This document shows positions 15,490 to 24,754 of a stretch of 55,689 nucleotides of DNA, piece after piece; the stretch's first letter is position 1, and every line of letters starts with the position of its first letter. Source of the stretch: Streptomyces sp. MJM8645. GTDB taxonomy: Bacteria; Actinomycetota; Actinomycetes; Streptomycetales; Streptomycetaceae. Both the position numbers and the translations under genes were made by a program. Under the pieces are notes generated by a model. It was not told where the DNA came from and searched no databases. It saw nothing but the letters and a program-made list of their open reading frames with translations. Location of the stretch: the NCBI RefSeq assembly GCF_001625365.1, contig NZ_LJJF01000005.1:1-55689 (forward strand), written 5' to 3'.

Positions 15490-18400
15490 GTGGCTGTCAC
15501 GGCGATCCGCTCCGAGGCGCAGATCGAATACCGCCTGATCGAAGGCGACGGTTGCGACCGCGAACACCAGAAAGCCCCCGGGCCCGGCGGGCAGCACCCT
15601 GATCACGGCGCGGCCGCAGCCGTCGAATACCGCCTGGACGGCACGGCGCGACCGCTGGAGTGGATCGGCGCCGGTCTGGCCGAGGTCGGCCTGGTGGCTG
15701 GCGAGCGGGTCGATCCGAAGGCCGCCCGCGCCCTGATGTCGGGCCAGCACCCGGCCACCATGGAGCAGCTGACGAACCCGGTGTGGCGGGTTGCCGATGC
15801 CGGGAAGCTCGGCGCGGCGCCGCTGCTCGCCGCCCTTCGGGAGGCCGCCGAGCGGGCCGGCGCGGCGTCGCCGGCCGCCCTGCTGCCGACCCGGGATCTG
15901 CGCGAGCGCCTGGCCCGCCTTGAGCGGATGGACCGCCGTGACCGCGGCGAGCACCGCGCCCCGGTGACCGCTCTCGCGCAGCTGGCCACCGCCGCCGGCA
16001 TCGAGCTGGAGAGCGTCTACCGCGGCGCCGCGCTGGCCTCGGCGTGGCGGCACTGCGGCGACCGCGAGCGCGTGGACGTCGCCGGAGACGACATCGGCTT
16101 CACGCTCCCGAAGTCCGTCTCGACCGCGTGGGGACTCGCCTCGGCAGAGGTGCGGGACATCGTCGAGGAGGAGTTCCTGGCCTCGGTTCGCGCCGCGGTG
16201 GGCTCGTTGGAGACCTGGTGCTCGTATGGCGTCAGCGGCCACCAGGGCGACGGAGAGATCGCCGAACGCGTCGCCTCCTCCGGGTTCCTCGGCTGGATCA
16301 TGACCCACAAGAGCGCCCGACCGGTCAAGGGATCGGTGGGCGATCCGCACCTGCACGCGCACGTCGTCCTGGCCCGGATGGTGAAGTGCGAGGACGGGAA
16401 GTGGCGCTCCCCGGCATCCGGCGGCCGGGACATCCGCCGCCACTCCCACGCCGCGAACGAGCTCCAGAAGGCCCTGTTCCGCACCGCCCTGACCGAGCGC
16501 CTGGGCGTCGAATGGGAGTACAACCCGGCGAACCGCGAGTGGGAGATCGGGGCCGTCCCCACCGAGCTGCGCGGCACGTTCTCCCGCCGCAACCGGGAGA
16601 TTCTCAAGGCCGGCGGGGCCGAGCTGAGCACCGCGCAGCGCCGCGTCCTGGCCGCCAGGCAGCGCGAGGCCAAGCAGGACCTCGCCGAGGTGGACGTCCT
16701 CGCCAAATGGCACGCCAACGCCGTCAAGGTGCTCGCCGACCGGCACGGCCGCGGCGGCGAGGATCGCCTTCGGCAGGTCCTGGCCGCCGCGTTCCCGGGG
16801 TCGGCCGGCCCCGGTGAAGGCCTCGATCTGCCGTCCGTCACCGAGCTCGCCGCGCAGATCTTCGACCCCGAGAGCGGCGTCACCAGCAAGCACAAGGACT
16901 TCTCCAAGGCGCAGGCCCTGGCCGAGGTCGCCCGCGCGCTGCCGCCCGGCCTGTACGGGCACCTGGAGCTGGAGACGCTCACCGACCAGGTCCTCACCGA
17001 GGCCGGGTACGCGGTCGCGCTGGCGGACCTGCACGCCTCCCACCACACCAACGCGGACCGGTACACCACGGTGGACGTGCTGGCCGCCGAGCAGGTCATC
17101 ACCACCGTTCCGGCGGAGCGGATCGCCAGCCATGCCGCCATCGTGGACCCGGCCGCGGCCACCCGCCACGTGGACCGGTTCGAGGCCGGGAAGCGGCTGC
17201 GGCTGAGCGCCGAGCAGCGCGCCTCGGTGCTGCGGCTGCTGAGCGCCGGCCACGGCGTCGACACCGTCGAGGGCCTGGCCGGGGCCGGCAAGACCACGAT
17301 GCTCGCCGCCGCCCGGCACGGCTGGGAGCAAGCCGGGATGACGGTCGCCGGCGCCGCGATGATGGCGGTCGCCGCACAGAACCTGCAGGCCGAATCCGGC
17401 ATCGCCTCCGCCACCGTGGCGTCCTGGCTGCTGCGGATCGCCGACGGCGAAGGCCTCGCCGGAATCGACGTCCTGGTCGTCGACGAGGCGGCGATGGCCG
17501 ACGACCGAACCCTCGCCAAGCTCCTCGCCCACACCGCCGAAACCGGCACCAAGCTTGTGCTGGTCGGCGACGAGCAGCAGCTGCAGCCGATCGGCATCGG
17601 CGGCGGCTTCGCCGAGATCCACCGCGCCGTCCAGGGCCTGGCGCTGAAGGAGAACCGCCGCCAGCGCGCCGCCGTCGAGCGCGAGGCGCTGACCGTCTGG
17701 CGCACCGGCGGGCGCTCCACCGCGCTCGCCCGGCTCGCCGACGCCGGGCACGTCCACGCCACCGAGACCGGCGAGCAGACCACCGCCGAGATGCTCACCG
17801 CCTGGAGCACCGAGCGCCGCCGCTGGTCCGATCCGCACGACAACCTCAAGCACCTGCTGCTGCTCGCCGGACGCAACGCGGACGTCGACGCCCTGAACAG
17901 CGGAGCGCGCGCGATCCGCCGCGCGGCCGGCGAACTCGGCGAAGACCACGCCTTCACGCTCACCGACGGCCGCGTGCTCGACTTCGCCGTCGGAGACCTG
18001 GTCCGCACGAAGGCCAACGACCGCCGTTCCCGGCGCACCAGCGGCGCCCAGCCGGACGTCCTCAACGGCTACCGGGGCGTGGTCCTGGCCGCCGACGACA
18101 ACGGCGTCCTCGTTCAGTGGCGGCGAACCGCCGGCCCCGACCAGGTCGTCACCGAGCAGGCCTGGCTGGCGGCCGACCAGATCGCCGACGGCGCGCTCAC
18201 CCACGCTTACGCGATGACCGTCACCGCCGCCCAGGGCCTGACCGCCACCCGCGCCCTGGTCAACGGAACCGGCGCCGACGCCTTCACCCTGTACCCGGCG
18301 ATCACCCGCGCCAAGGAGCGCAGCGACCTGTGGCTGCCCCTGCACACCGTCGAGGACGAGGGCACCCGGGCGAGGCTCGGCGACCCGGCCACCCCCGGCC

Positions 18401-20313
18401 AGTTGCTGCTGCGCGCCGTCTCCGCCTACGGCAAGTCGCTGGACGCCGACCGCGCCGAAGGCCTGATCTCCGGCCGGGTGGCCGGGCACGGGCCTGTTGG
18501 ACCCAACACCCCCAACAGCGGTGACGGACCCGGTAGCGCGGGCCCGGGTCGCCCGCCGCGCACTCCCAGCGGCCCCCAGCCGGACGGTCCCGGCGGTGGC
18601 GGCGGCCTCGCCCTTCGCACCGCCGACCCCGCCGTGCTGCTCGCCACCGTGGAGCCGGCCGCAACACTCCCGGGCCCGGAAGTCCGCCGGCTCCAGCAAT
18701 TCCCGGAGCGGCCGCAGGCCTCGCTCCGGCAGCCGGAGGCGGCCGCGGTGCTGGACCTCTGGCGTACCCGCACCGCCGGGCCCCAGACCGGGGAACCGGC
18801 CGGGCGCCAGGACATCGACGCCCTGGTCGAGGCGGCCCGCGACCGGACCAGTGCCGACCGGCCCCGCACCGAGGACCTCGCCGCCCAGCGAGGCCGCCAG
18901 GCCCGGACCCGGCGGACCACCGCGACCACCGGCACCCACCGCGCCACCACCCGGACCGCCGTCGACCAGGCCGAGCGCGACGACCGGCAGCCGCACCGCA
19001 GCGGGCGCCTTGGCCGGCTCGCCCGCGCCGCCGAGCAGCGAGCCGCCCACCACCAGGCCGACCCGGTCGCCGACCGGATCCGCACCGCCCGGCGGCAGGC
19101 GACGACGGCGGCCCTCGCCGAGCGCCCGGCCCCGGTCGAGCACCGCGACCAGGACCAGACGCAGCGCAGCGGCCGGGCCGCGCAGCTCGCCCGCGCCGCC
19201 GAGCGCCACCGCTCCCGGAACCACGCCCAGGAGCAGCACGCCGAGCGGCCGGCTCCGGCGGCCGAACCGCTCCAGGCCGCCACCGTGGTGCAGGACCGGC
19301 AGCAGGCGGCCCCGGTACCGGCCGCGCCGACCGTCGACCCGGCCTACCTGGCGGCCGTCGCCGAGCAGGCCCGCGTCCTGGCCGCGGAGCAGGACGCCGC
19401 CCGCAAGGCCGAGGCCGAGCAGCGCGTGGCCCGACTGGCCGCCGACGCCGCGATCCCCTCGTGGCGCCAACGCGAGTTCGGGCACGTCATCGCCGTCAAG
19501 CGCGCCCACGAATCCGCCCTGGAGAAGGCAGGGGAGGCGGAGAAGCTCGCCTCCGCCGCCCAGCGCGCCGTGGACGCACTCGGCCCGGTGCTCGGCACCG
19601 ACCGGGCCCCGGCCGCCGCGATCGTCGCCGAACTGGTCGGCTGCCTGGACCAGTCCGAGCGGCAGCTGCGGCGCGTCGACGAGCTCACCCGGCAGGCCGA
19701 CGAGACCAACAAGAAGATCCTCGCCCTGTGGGAGGAACAGCGCCGCGAGTACCGGATCAAGGAACTGGTTGAGGAGAAGGCCGCCAAGCGGTTCACCAAG
19801 CTCACCCTCCGCGCGCCCGGCATGCGCGAGGCGGCCGACGCCATCGGCGACCGGCTCACCGAACGCCGCACGCTGATCGACCAGCTCGACCGGCAGCGCA
19901 ACGAACTGCAGAACGCCGCCCGGGAAGCCGAGCGCGAAGCCTGGAAGCTACGCGGCCGCTCCCAGGTCCAGCGCGACGAGACCCCCGAGGACCACCGCGC
20001 CCGGATCACCCGCCACGCGAACCGCACGGACACCAACACCTACCAGCGCGCCGTCTCCGAGGCCGAGCGGCACCGCACGAGCGCCGCAGGCCACCGGCAG
20101 CGCGCCGAGGGCCTGATCGAGGAGGCCCGGCTGCGCAAGCAGATGTCGCCGGAGCGCACAGCGGCCGAGGACACCCGCCGTCAGGAGCACCGCGCCCGGA
20201 TCCAGGAGCAGCGCCGCCAGGAGCAGCAGCGCCTGCAGGAGCAGTACCGCCAGGAGCGGTACTACCGGGGGCCGGAGCCGCCGAGCCACCGCGGGCCGAG
20301 CCTCGGTCGCTGA
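15490..20313 (+). CDS. MobF/TraA-type conjugative relaxase-helicase
   Basis: 1607 residues, a multidomain transfer initiator. The relaxase domain is at about 1-330: Tyr14 and Tyr47 are candidate catalytic tyrosines, and the metal-binding three-histidine motif HLHAH is at about 286-290 (VGDPHLHAHVVLARM). A RecD/TraI-like helicase follows with Walker A at about 595-603 (GLAGAGKTT), VLVVDEAAMAD near 660, LVLVGDEQQLQPIG, and the C-terminal AMTVTAAQGLTATRALV. From about 1000 the protein is Pro/Arg/Ala-rich, then coiled coil, ending in Gln/Arg repeats. Near residue 1003 the DNA is a GTTGG-type palindrome translated in frame (GPVGPNTPNS). GTG 15490 has GAGGAGGGG upstream. Confidence 0.92.
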   Translation: MAVTAIRSEAQIEYRLIEGDGCDREHQKAPGPGGQHPDHGAAAAVEYRLDGTARPLEWIGAGLAEVGLVAGERVDPKAARALMSGQHPATMEQLTNPVWRVADAGKLGAAPLLAALREAAERAGAASPAALLPTRDLRERLARLERMDRRDRGEHRAPVTALAQLATAAGIELESVYRGAALASAWRHCGDRERVDVAGDDIGFTLPKSVSTAWGLASAEVRDIVEEEFLASVRAAVGSLETWCSYGVSGHQGDGEIAERVASSGFLGWIMTHKSARPVKGSVGDPHLHAHVVLARMVKCEDGKWRSPASGGRDIRRHSHAANELQKALFRTALTERLGVEWEYNPANREWEIGAVPTELRGTFSRRNREILKAGGAELSTAQRRVLAARQREAKQDLAEVDVLAKWHANAVKVLADRHGRGGEDRLRQVLAAAFPGSAGPGEGLDLPSVTELAAQIFDPESGVTSKHKDFSKAQALAEVARALPPGLYGHLELETLTDQVLTEAGYAVALADLHASHHTNADRYTTVDVLAAEQVITTVPAERIASHAAIVDPAAATRHVDRFEAGKRLRLSAEQRASVLRLLSAGHGVDTVEGLAGAGKTTMLAAARHGWEQAGMTVAGAAMMAVAAQNLQAESGIASATVASWLLRIADGEGLAGIDVLVVDEAAMADDRTLAKLLAHTAETGTKLVLVGDEQQLQPIGIGGGFAEIHRAVQGLALKENRRQRAAVEREALTVWRTGGRSTALARLADAGHVHATETGEQTTAEMLTAWSTERRRWSDPHDNLKHLLLLAGRNADVDALNSGARAIRRAAGELGEDHAFTLTDGRVLDFAVGDLVRTKANDRRSRRTSGAQPDVLNGYRGVVLAADDNGVLVQWRRTAGPDQVVTEQAWLAADQIADGALTHAYAMTVTAAQGLTATRALVNGTGADAFTLYPAITRAKERSDLWLPLHTVEDEGTRARLGDPATPGQLLLRAVSAYGKSLDADRAEGLISGRVAGHGPVGPNTPNSGDGPGSAGPGRPPRTPSGPQPDGPGGGGGLALRTADPAVLLATVEPAATLPGPEVRRLQQFPERPQASLRQPEAAAVLDLWRTRTAGPQTGEPAGRQDIDALVEAARDRTSADRPRTEDLAAQRGRQARTRRTTATTGTHRATTRTAVDQAERDDRQPHRSGRLGRLARAAEQRAAHHQADPVADRIRTARRQATTAALAERPAPVEHRDQDQTQRSGRAAQLARAAERHRSRNHAQEQHAERPAPAAEPLQAATVVQDRQQAAPVPAAPTVDPAYLAAVAEQARVLAAEQDAARKAEAEQRVARLAADAAIPSWRQREFGHVIAVKRAHESALEKAGEAEKLASAAQRAVDALGPVLGTDRAPAAAIVAELVGCLDQSERQLRRVDELTRQADETNKKILALWEEQRREYRIKELVEEKAAKRFTKLTLRAPGMREAADAIGDRLTERRTLIDQLDRQRNELQNAAREAEREAWKLRGRSQVQRDETPEDHRARITRHANRTDTNTYQRAVSEAERHRTSAAGHRQRAEGLIEEARLRKQMSPERTAAEDTRRQEHRARIQEQRRQEQQRLQEQYRQERYYRGPEPPSHRGPSLGR

Positions 20314-20455
20314 CGGCCCGGCGGAAAGACAGTCGGCTGATCCCTGTGGTGCCGGGCCGCTTGCCGCGCCCGGACCCAGGCCCGGCCCGGCGTCATCCGG
20401 CGCGGACAGGACGCCCCCCTGCCGGCCGCCGTACGCGCCGGACAACACCGGGCAT

Positions 20456-21013
20456 TCAGTCCCGCTCGGCCGGCGGAGGCGCCAGCGGGACCATGGCGGC
20501 CCGGGCGGCGTGCGCGATCACCTCGTCCAACACATCCGAGAGCGAGAAGTGCACCGTCCTCGTGCTCCCGGCGAGGGCGACCTGGTGCTCGACGTCCAGG
20601 CGCCTCGGGTAGCCGGGCGCCGCGCCGACCACGATGTGCCGGCCCTCGCCGAGCGCGGCCCCCAGCTCGAAGAGCGCGATGGGCTGCACCTGGTCGGCCG
20701 GGAACCAGAACAAGGTCATGTTCGCCAGGTGCAGGTGCCGGTGCTCCCAGGCGATCTGGCGCGGAGCCTCGTCCGGGTCACCGATCGGGAACGAGCTGCG
20801 GCGCGGGTTGAAAACGATCAGGCCCATGTCCAGGAGCTCCTCGGCGGCCGGGGCCTGCCAGTCGGGGCAGCCGGTGATCCCGCCGCCCAGGAAGACGCTG
20901 AGCGGGTCACCGGGCGCGGGCTCGTAGTCGTCGGGCGCTTCGAAGTAGTGGTTCGTCATGTCCTCACCGTCGCTGCCGGCCAGCTCCGCTGTCAGGCCAT
21001 CACGAGGTTTCAC
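20456..21013 (-). CDS. Nucleoside 2-deoxyribosyltransferase-like protein
   Basis: 185 residues. The Rossmann-type motifs of this superfamily are visible: VFLGGGITGCPDWQ at the N-terminus, LLDMGLIVFNPRRSSFPIGD, and LFWFPADQVQPIALFELGAA. These correspond to the nucleoside-binding loop and the acidic/amide residues of the deoxyribosyltransferase fold. Some members act on nucleosides; others have no known substrate. I keep GTG 21013 because GGAGGG lies seven bases upstream; ATG 20959 is the alternative. A second member of the same superfamily is at 38205-38849. Confidence 0.7.
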   Translation of the reverse strand: MKPRDGLTAELAGSDGEDMTNHYFEAPDDYEPAPGDPLSVFLGGGITGCPDWQAPAAEELLDMGLIVFNPRRSSFPIGDPDEAPRQIAWEHRHLHLANMTLFWFPADQVQPIALFELGAALGEGRHIVVGAAPGYPRRLDVEHQVALAGSTRTVHFSLSDVLDEVIAHAARAAMVPLAPPPAERD

Positions 21014-21097
21014 GTTTCATCCCTCCGCAGGGTGTTGGAGGCGTCAGGCCCAACAGGGGCAACAGATCGGGCTCCGGACGCGCGGCGCAAACAAAAA

Positions 21098-21138
21098 GTT
21101 GGCAACCACTAGACATGCCAACTAAAAGTTGGCATTCT
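21098..21138 (+). promoter_or_regulatory. Shared promoter/operator, copy 2
   Basis: -35 TAGACA (21110-21115), a 17-bp spacer with GCCAAC-TAAAA-GTTGGC, -10 CATTCT (21133-21138). The upstream half-site is GTTGGCAACC (21098-21107). It drives the RapZ-like gene at 21187. Confidence 0.75.
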
Positions 21139-21186
21139 GAATGTGTCGGGCCAACCGGACCGGACGAAGCAACGGAAGGAACCGCC

Positions 21187-21603
21187 ATGCCGAAGACCCC
21201 CGAGACCACGGTCACCCCGGACATCGTGATCACCTCGTTCGGCTACCTGCACGACGCCCCGCCCGCCGACCAGGACCTGGTCCTCGACCTTCGCCGCCAC
21301 TTCCGCGACCCGCATGTCAACCCGGCCCTGCGCTACATGACCGCCCGCGACGAGGAGGTCCGCGAGGCCGTCCGCAACACGGCCGGCATCCCCGAGCTGG
21401 TCACCGCGACCGTCGCCGCCGTCCAGGCCTTCCGCAGCGGCCCCAGCGCCGACCGGCACCAGGTGAAGGTCGCCTCGGGCTGCGCCGGCGGCCGCCACCG
21501 GGCCGGCTCGGTGGCACTGGAACTCGCCGCCGCACTCACCGCCCTCGGCCTCACCGTCAACGTCGTCCACCGCGACATCGACCACGCGGTCGTCGACCGC
21601 TGA
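21187..21603 (+). CDS. Stand-alone RapZ C-terminal-domain protein
   Basis: 138 residues matching the C-terminal half of RapZ/YvcJ without the P-loop ATPase half. Seen are ITSFGYLHDAPPADQDLVLD, the segment for LPNP replaced by FRDPHVNPALRYMTARDEEV, and the signature loop GCAGGRHR at 98-105 followed by AGSVALELA. In RapZ this domain binds RNA and the sugar metabolite GlcN6P and recruits RNase E to small RNAs. Stand-alone copies are known in actinobacteria but their role is not settled. GGAAGGA precedes ATG 21187. It is controlled by copy 2 of the shared promoter. Confidence 0.85.
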   Translation: MPKTPETTVTPDIVITSFGYLHDAPPADQDLVLDLRRHFRDPHVNPALRYMTARDEEVREAVRNTAGIPELVTATVAAVQAFRSGPSADRHQVKVASGCAGGRHRAGSVALELAAALTALGLTVNVVHRDIDHAVVDR

Positions 21604-21829
21604 GACCGACATCACCCGCCGTCCGCACCCAGCGTGCACACCGCCCAGCCACCGGACGGCAGCCTCTGAGGAGACGGACGTCACGGCCGCTGCGCTCACC
21701 ACTGGGCAGCAGCCCTGACAAGCCGTCGGCACTCTCAAACCAGCACCACCCGGGACGGCCGCCACGCTGGCCGGCACACCGGCCGCCCCGGGCCTCCCAG
21801 CCCGCACCCTCCACAAGGAAGGCACCGCC

Positions 21830-22306
21830 ATGCCCGCGACCGCCGCCATCTTCGCCGCCGTCTTCATCGCCCTCTACGCCGCCCACGCCGTCGGTGACCA
21901 CTGGGTCCAGAGCAGCTGCCAGGCCGCCCACAAGGGCCTGCCGGGCTGGACCGGCCGGTGGGCCTGCACCAAGCACCTGATCGGCCTGACCGCCACCAAG
22001 GGCCTGGCGCTCCTCGCCGCCGTCCTGGTCCTCGACCTCAAGGTCAGCGCGCTCGGCCTGGCCCTCGGCCTCGGCGCCGACGCAGCCAGCCACTGGTGGG
22101 CGGACCGCAGGTCCACCCTCGCCGCCCTCGCCCGGGCCACCGGCAAGGGCGACTTCTACGCCCTCGGCACCCCGGCGCACCCGCACCACCCCGTCGACGC
22201 CGAAGGCGGCTACGCCCCGACCCTGGGCACGGGCGCCTACAGCCTCGACCAGAGCTGGCACGTGGCCTGGCTCTTCGTGGCCTCGCTCATCATCGCGGCG
22301 GTCTGA
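21830..22306 (+). CDS. DUF3307-like integral membrane protein
   Basis: 158 residues, with helices at about 5-20, 48-75 and 140-158 (LLAAVLVLDLKVSALGLALG; VAWLFVASLIIAAV). The motif HAVGDHWVQ near residue 20, with Lys/Trp and KHLIG further on, resembles DUF3307 membrane proteins, where histidines and aspartates line a possible metal site. AAGGAAGGCACCGCC precedes the ATG. It probably shares the transcript from copy 2 of the common promoter, although 226 bp of gene-free DNA separate it from the RapZ-like gene. Confidence 0.7.
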   Translation: MPATAAIFAAVFIALYAAHAVGDHWVQSSCQAAHKGLPGWTGRWACTKHLIGLTATKGLALLAAVLVLDLKVSALGLALGLGADAASHWWADRRSTLAALARATGKGDFYALGTPAHPHHPVDAEGGYAPTLGTGAYSLDQSWHVAWLFVASLIIAAV

Positions 22307-22320
22307 CCCGCGAGGGCGAC

Positions 22321-22354
22321 ACGGCCCGGCGCCCCTCCCCGGGAGCCGGGCCGT
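22321..22354 (+). terminator. Hairpin terminator
   Basis: ACGGCCCGGC pairs with GCCGGGCCGT 14 bp after the membrane-protein stop. Confidence 0.7.
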
Positions 22355-22367
22355 CCTGCTGCTGTTA

Positions 22368-22381
22368 TATCTAGCTAGATA
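22368..22381 (+). promoter_or_regulatory. TATCTAGNTAGATA palindrome, copy 1
   Basis: TATCTAGCTAGATA, perfect. It lies 184 bp before the Crp-family gene and is followed by AGTCGGAG, similar to what follows copy 2. AT-rich palindromes of this type are rare in this DNA. Confidence 0.55.
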
Positions 22382-22564
22382 AGTCGGAGAGTCCGGCTCT
22401 ACGTGTCCTGACACCGTGCCGGAAGAGGCCCGTTGCGAACCTGATCCTCCGCTGCTCCGCCGCTTCGGCAACCGGTCGGCGGCCACGTTGTTCAGCACGT
22501 ACGACACGATGAACCGGGGCCCGCCGCCGCGCCGCCCCGGCCGGCTTCCCAGGGAGACCCCTCC

Positions 22565-23242
22565 GTGAGCGACACCGCACTCGGCCCCGTGCCCGACAAG
22601 GCCAACGTCCTGAACGACCTGTTCTCCGAGCAGGGCGCGGGTTCCGCCGTCCGGTTCCGCGCAGGACAGACGATCATGCACCAGGGCGATCTCTCAGACC
22701 ACGTCATGATGCTGCGCACCGGATTCGCCAAGAGGGTGATCCGGTGCGCGGACGACGCTGAGATCGTCCTCGGCCTGTTCGAACCGTCCCAGGTCATCGG
22801 CGAGCAGGCCGCTCTCGACGGCCTGCCGAGGTCCGCTTCGGTGGTCGCGCTGACCGACGTGACGGCCGTCGCTGTCTCGGGCGACGCCTTCCGCGCCCTG
22901 ATCGGGACACACCCCGCGGCCGCTTCCGCCGTGCTCGGGATCCTCGGCGAGCGGATCCGTGAGGCCGACCAAGGGCGGCTGGAGCTGGCCACCCGCACCG
23001 TCGCCTGCCGGGTCGCCGCGCGGCTCGTGGCCCTCGCACCCCGGATCGGCGCGGCCGACGAGGCGACGGGCGCCGTGCGACTGCCTCTTACCCAGCAGGA
23101 CCTGGCCGGATGGGCGGGCGCATCCCGCGAGGCGGTCGTGAGAACCCTGCGGCGGCTGCGAGACGAAGGCGTCGTGACCACCGAGCGCAAGACGATCATC
23201 GTTCACGACCTGGACGCCCTGCGCGTCGCGGCGGCCAGCTGA
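22565..23242 (+). CDS. Crp/Fnr-family transcription regulator
   Basis: 225 residues. The cyclic-nucleotide-binding-type beta barrel is at about 25-125 (FRAGQTIMHQGDLSDHVMML, then GLFEPSQVIGEQAALDGLPR). The phosphate-binding cassette is only partly conserved, and no Fe-S cysteine cluster is present. The dimerisation helix is at 130-150 and the winged helix at about 172-210 (LTQQDLAGWAGASREAVVRT). GTG 22565 is preceded by AGGGAG. It follows copy 1 of the TATCTAGNTAGATA palindrome by 184 bp. The ligand is unknown. A plasmid Crp-like protein could link transfer or accessory genes to host state. Confidence 0.88.
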   Translation: MSDTALGPVPDKANVLNDLFSEQGAGSAVRFRAGQTIMHQGDLSDHVMMLRTGFAKRVIRCADDAEIVLGLFEPSQVIGEQAALDGLPRSASVVALTDVTAVAVSGDAFRALIGTHPAAASAVLGILGERIREADQGRLELATRTVACRVAARLVALAPRIGAADEATGAVRLPLTQQDLAGWAGASREAVVRTLRRLRDEGVVTTERKTIIVHDLDALRVAAAS

Positions 23243-23310
23243 CAGCGTGCTCGTGCCATCGGCAACCAGCGAGAACGCTCGGGCCAGGCCAGAGCGGACG
23301 ACCGAAGCGG

Positions 23311-23787
23311 TCACCAGGGGCGGCCCGGATCCGGTGCAGGACCGGCCGCGCCGTGGTGGTAGCAGGTCGCTGCCACGAGCAGAATCTGCCGGGCCTGGCA
23401 CAGCCGCGCGTCCCCGGTCCGCCCGGCGTCCAACGCCCACAGCGGCAACGGCCGCCCGGCAGCCGCGGCGACCAAGTCCTCGCCGAACTTCGTGAGCGCC
23501 TGGTTCCAGGCTTCCAGTGCACGGAGCTCGGCGCGCACCAGGCGGTCGACAGCGGCCACCGGGTCCGCCCCCTCCGCCCGCGCCTCCACCGCCGCTTCGG
23601 TGAGAGCATCCTCGTCCAAGTCCTCGAACCGCTCCGTCCACTCGGCGGCCGCTGCTTCGTACCTGGCGACCAGGGCTCGCAGATCGCCCCCGCCGGTCCA
23701 GGCCGGCGGCGTGCGCGGCGGCCGGACACTGGCGGACAGGACCCTGGAGGTACCGGGCGCGAGGCCTCGGCGGGTGGTGGGGCTCAT
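23311..23787 (-). CDS. Hypothetical helical protein, 158 aa
   Basis: No recognised family. Mostly helical and acidic in the first two thirds (LRALVARYEAAAAEWTERFE, EDALTEAAVEARAEGADP), then RALEAWNQALTKFGEDLVAA and a C-terminal helix with a Cys-His segment (LVAATCYHH). ATG 23787 has only a weak upstream purine stretch, so the start may be the internal GTG at VLSASV. It is convergent with the Crp gene. Confidence 0.55.
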   Translation of the reverse strand: MSPTTRRGLAPGTSRVLSASVRPPRTPPAWTGGGDLRALVARYEAAAAEWTERFEDLDEDALTEAAVEARAEGADPVAAVDRLVRAELRALEAWNQALTKFGEDLVAAAAGRPLPLWALDAGRTGDARLCQARQILLVAATCYHHGAAGPAPDPGRPW

Positions 23788-23940
23788 GGCCTGCCCAACG
23801 TCCGGACAGGCCAGCTGGATGCGTCAGGCCTCCCGAGAAGGCCCGCATGGTCGCGTACGGGATCGGCCTGGACATGGTGCGGCAGTGCCGGGAGAAGGGC
23901 CTCACGGACGCCCAGGTCGCTGGCCTGCCCGCCCCCGTTG

Positions 23941-24215
23941 GTGGCGATCAGCAGCCACCTGAGCGCCTGCTCCGCCCAGGTCGCCGCCCAGGAGGTGCAG
24001 CTGCTGTGCGCCCGGGTCTACCGGTGCGGCGGCATCGCCGTGGTGGGCGGCGACATCAACCACATGCCGCTGGGCGACCCGGACACGTCACCCCCGCCCT
24101 GGCACCCGCCATCGAGGACTACACGGTGGCCGAGACCCACAGCGACCACCACGGCATCGTCTGCACCCTGGAGTTGAGCCGAGCCGACCACGGCCGGCCC
24201 CGCGAATGGACCTGA
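23941..24215 (+). pseudogene. Remnant of an endonuclease/exonuclease/phosphatase-family gene
   Basis: The first part reads VAISSHLSACSAQVAAQEVQ then GGIAVVGGDINHMPLGDPD, the GGDxN catalytic segment of this superfamily. After a frameshift near 24085 it continues HVTPALAPAIEDYTVAETHS and DHHGIVCTLELS, the final His-containing SDHHG motif. The roughly 60 residues usually between these motifs are missing and the N-terminal half is gone, so the gene suffered an internal deletion and a frameshift. Confidence 0.75.
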
Positions 24216-24242
24216 GCCCAGACCCGACGCCCGAACAAGGTA

Positions 24243-24273
24243 GGCCCGTTAGACCCAACAGGTCTGGCGGGCC
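24243..24273 (+). terminator. GTTGG-type terminator hairpin
   Basis: GGCCCGTTAGACC pairs (two mismatches) with GGTCTGGCGGGCC around CAACA. It is the same apex as other members of the dispersed palindrome family. Confidence 0.65.
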
Positions 24274-24313
24274 CGCGCGTGGGCAGGCCGGGTCCTGGCG
24301 CTAGCCTGCGCAC

Positions 24314-24754
24314 ATGATGACCCGGGACGAACGGCTGCGCTGCATCGCCTACATGGAGGCGGTCTGGTTCGACAACGCCCACTTCAAGATGGTGCTGACA
24401 CGGACCGCGCCCGGCGAGCGCCCGCTTCCAGAGCTGCTCGCCGAGTTCGCCGAGGCCATCGTCCAGACCGTGGTCACCACCTCCTTCGGCATCCACGACG
24501 GCCTGGGCCCCGAGCAACTACTGGCCGCCTCGGACCGGATGAAGGCCGACCCCGGCGCCCGATACTCGGCGGTGCTGACCGAGGCACTCGCCGTGTGGGC
24601 GCGCACGGCCGACGGCCAGGGCGCCGAGGACCTGGCACGCATCGTGATGGCCTGCCTGCTCGGCAGCGACCCAGGCCTGGCCGAGGACGACCTGCCGACG
24701 CTGCTCGAACAACTGCGGGCGAGCAGCGTCGGCGAGGAGGAAGGACCGCAGTGA
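24314..24754 (+). CDS. Hypothetical helical protein, leaderless
   Basis: 146 residues, unassigned. Entirely helical in pattern (LRCIAYMEAVWFDNAHFKMV, PELLAEFAEAIVQTVVTTSF, DLPTLLEQLRASS). No ribosome-binding site is present; instead TAGCCT (24302-24307) sits six bases before the ATG, the position of a -10 element for a leaderless transcript. The next gene overlaps by GTGA and has its own GAGGAAGGA, so both are made from one mRNA. Confidence 0.65.
   Translation: MMTRDERLRCIAYMEAVWFDNAHFKMVLTRTAPGERPLPELLAEFAEAIVQTVVTTSFGIHDGLGPEQLLAASDRMKADPGARYSAVLTEALAVWARTADGQGAEDLARIVMACLLGSDPGLAEDDLPTLLEQLRASSVGEEEGPQ

Noticed and set aside
15448..19509. A 1353-codon open frame on the minus strand opposite the relaxase gene
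   Set aside because: It is the mirror image of a very GC-rich coding sequence; the peptide is dominated by Gly, Arg, Val and Leu without motifs, and the plus strand encodes an unmistakable relaxase-helicase.
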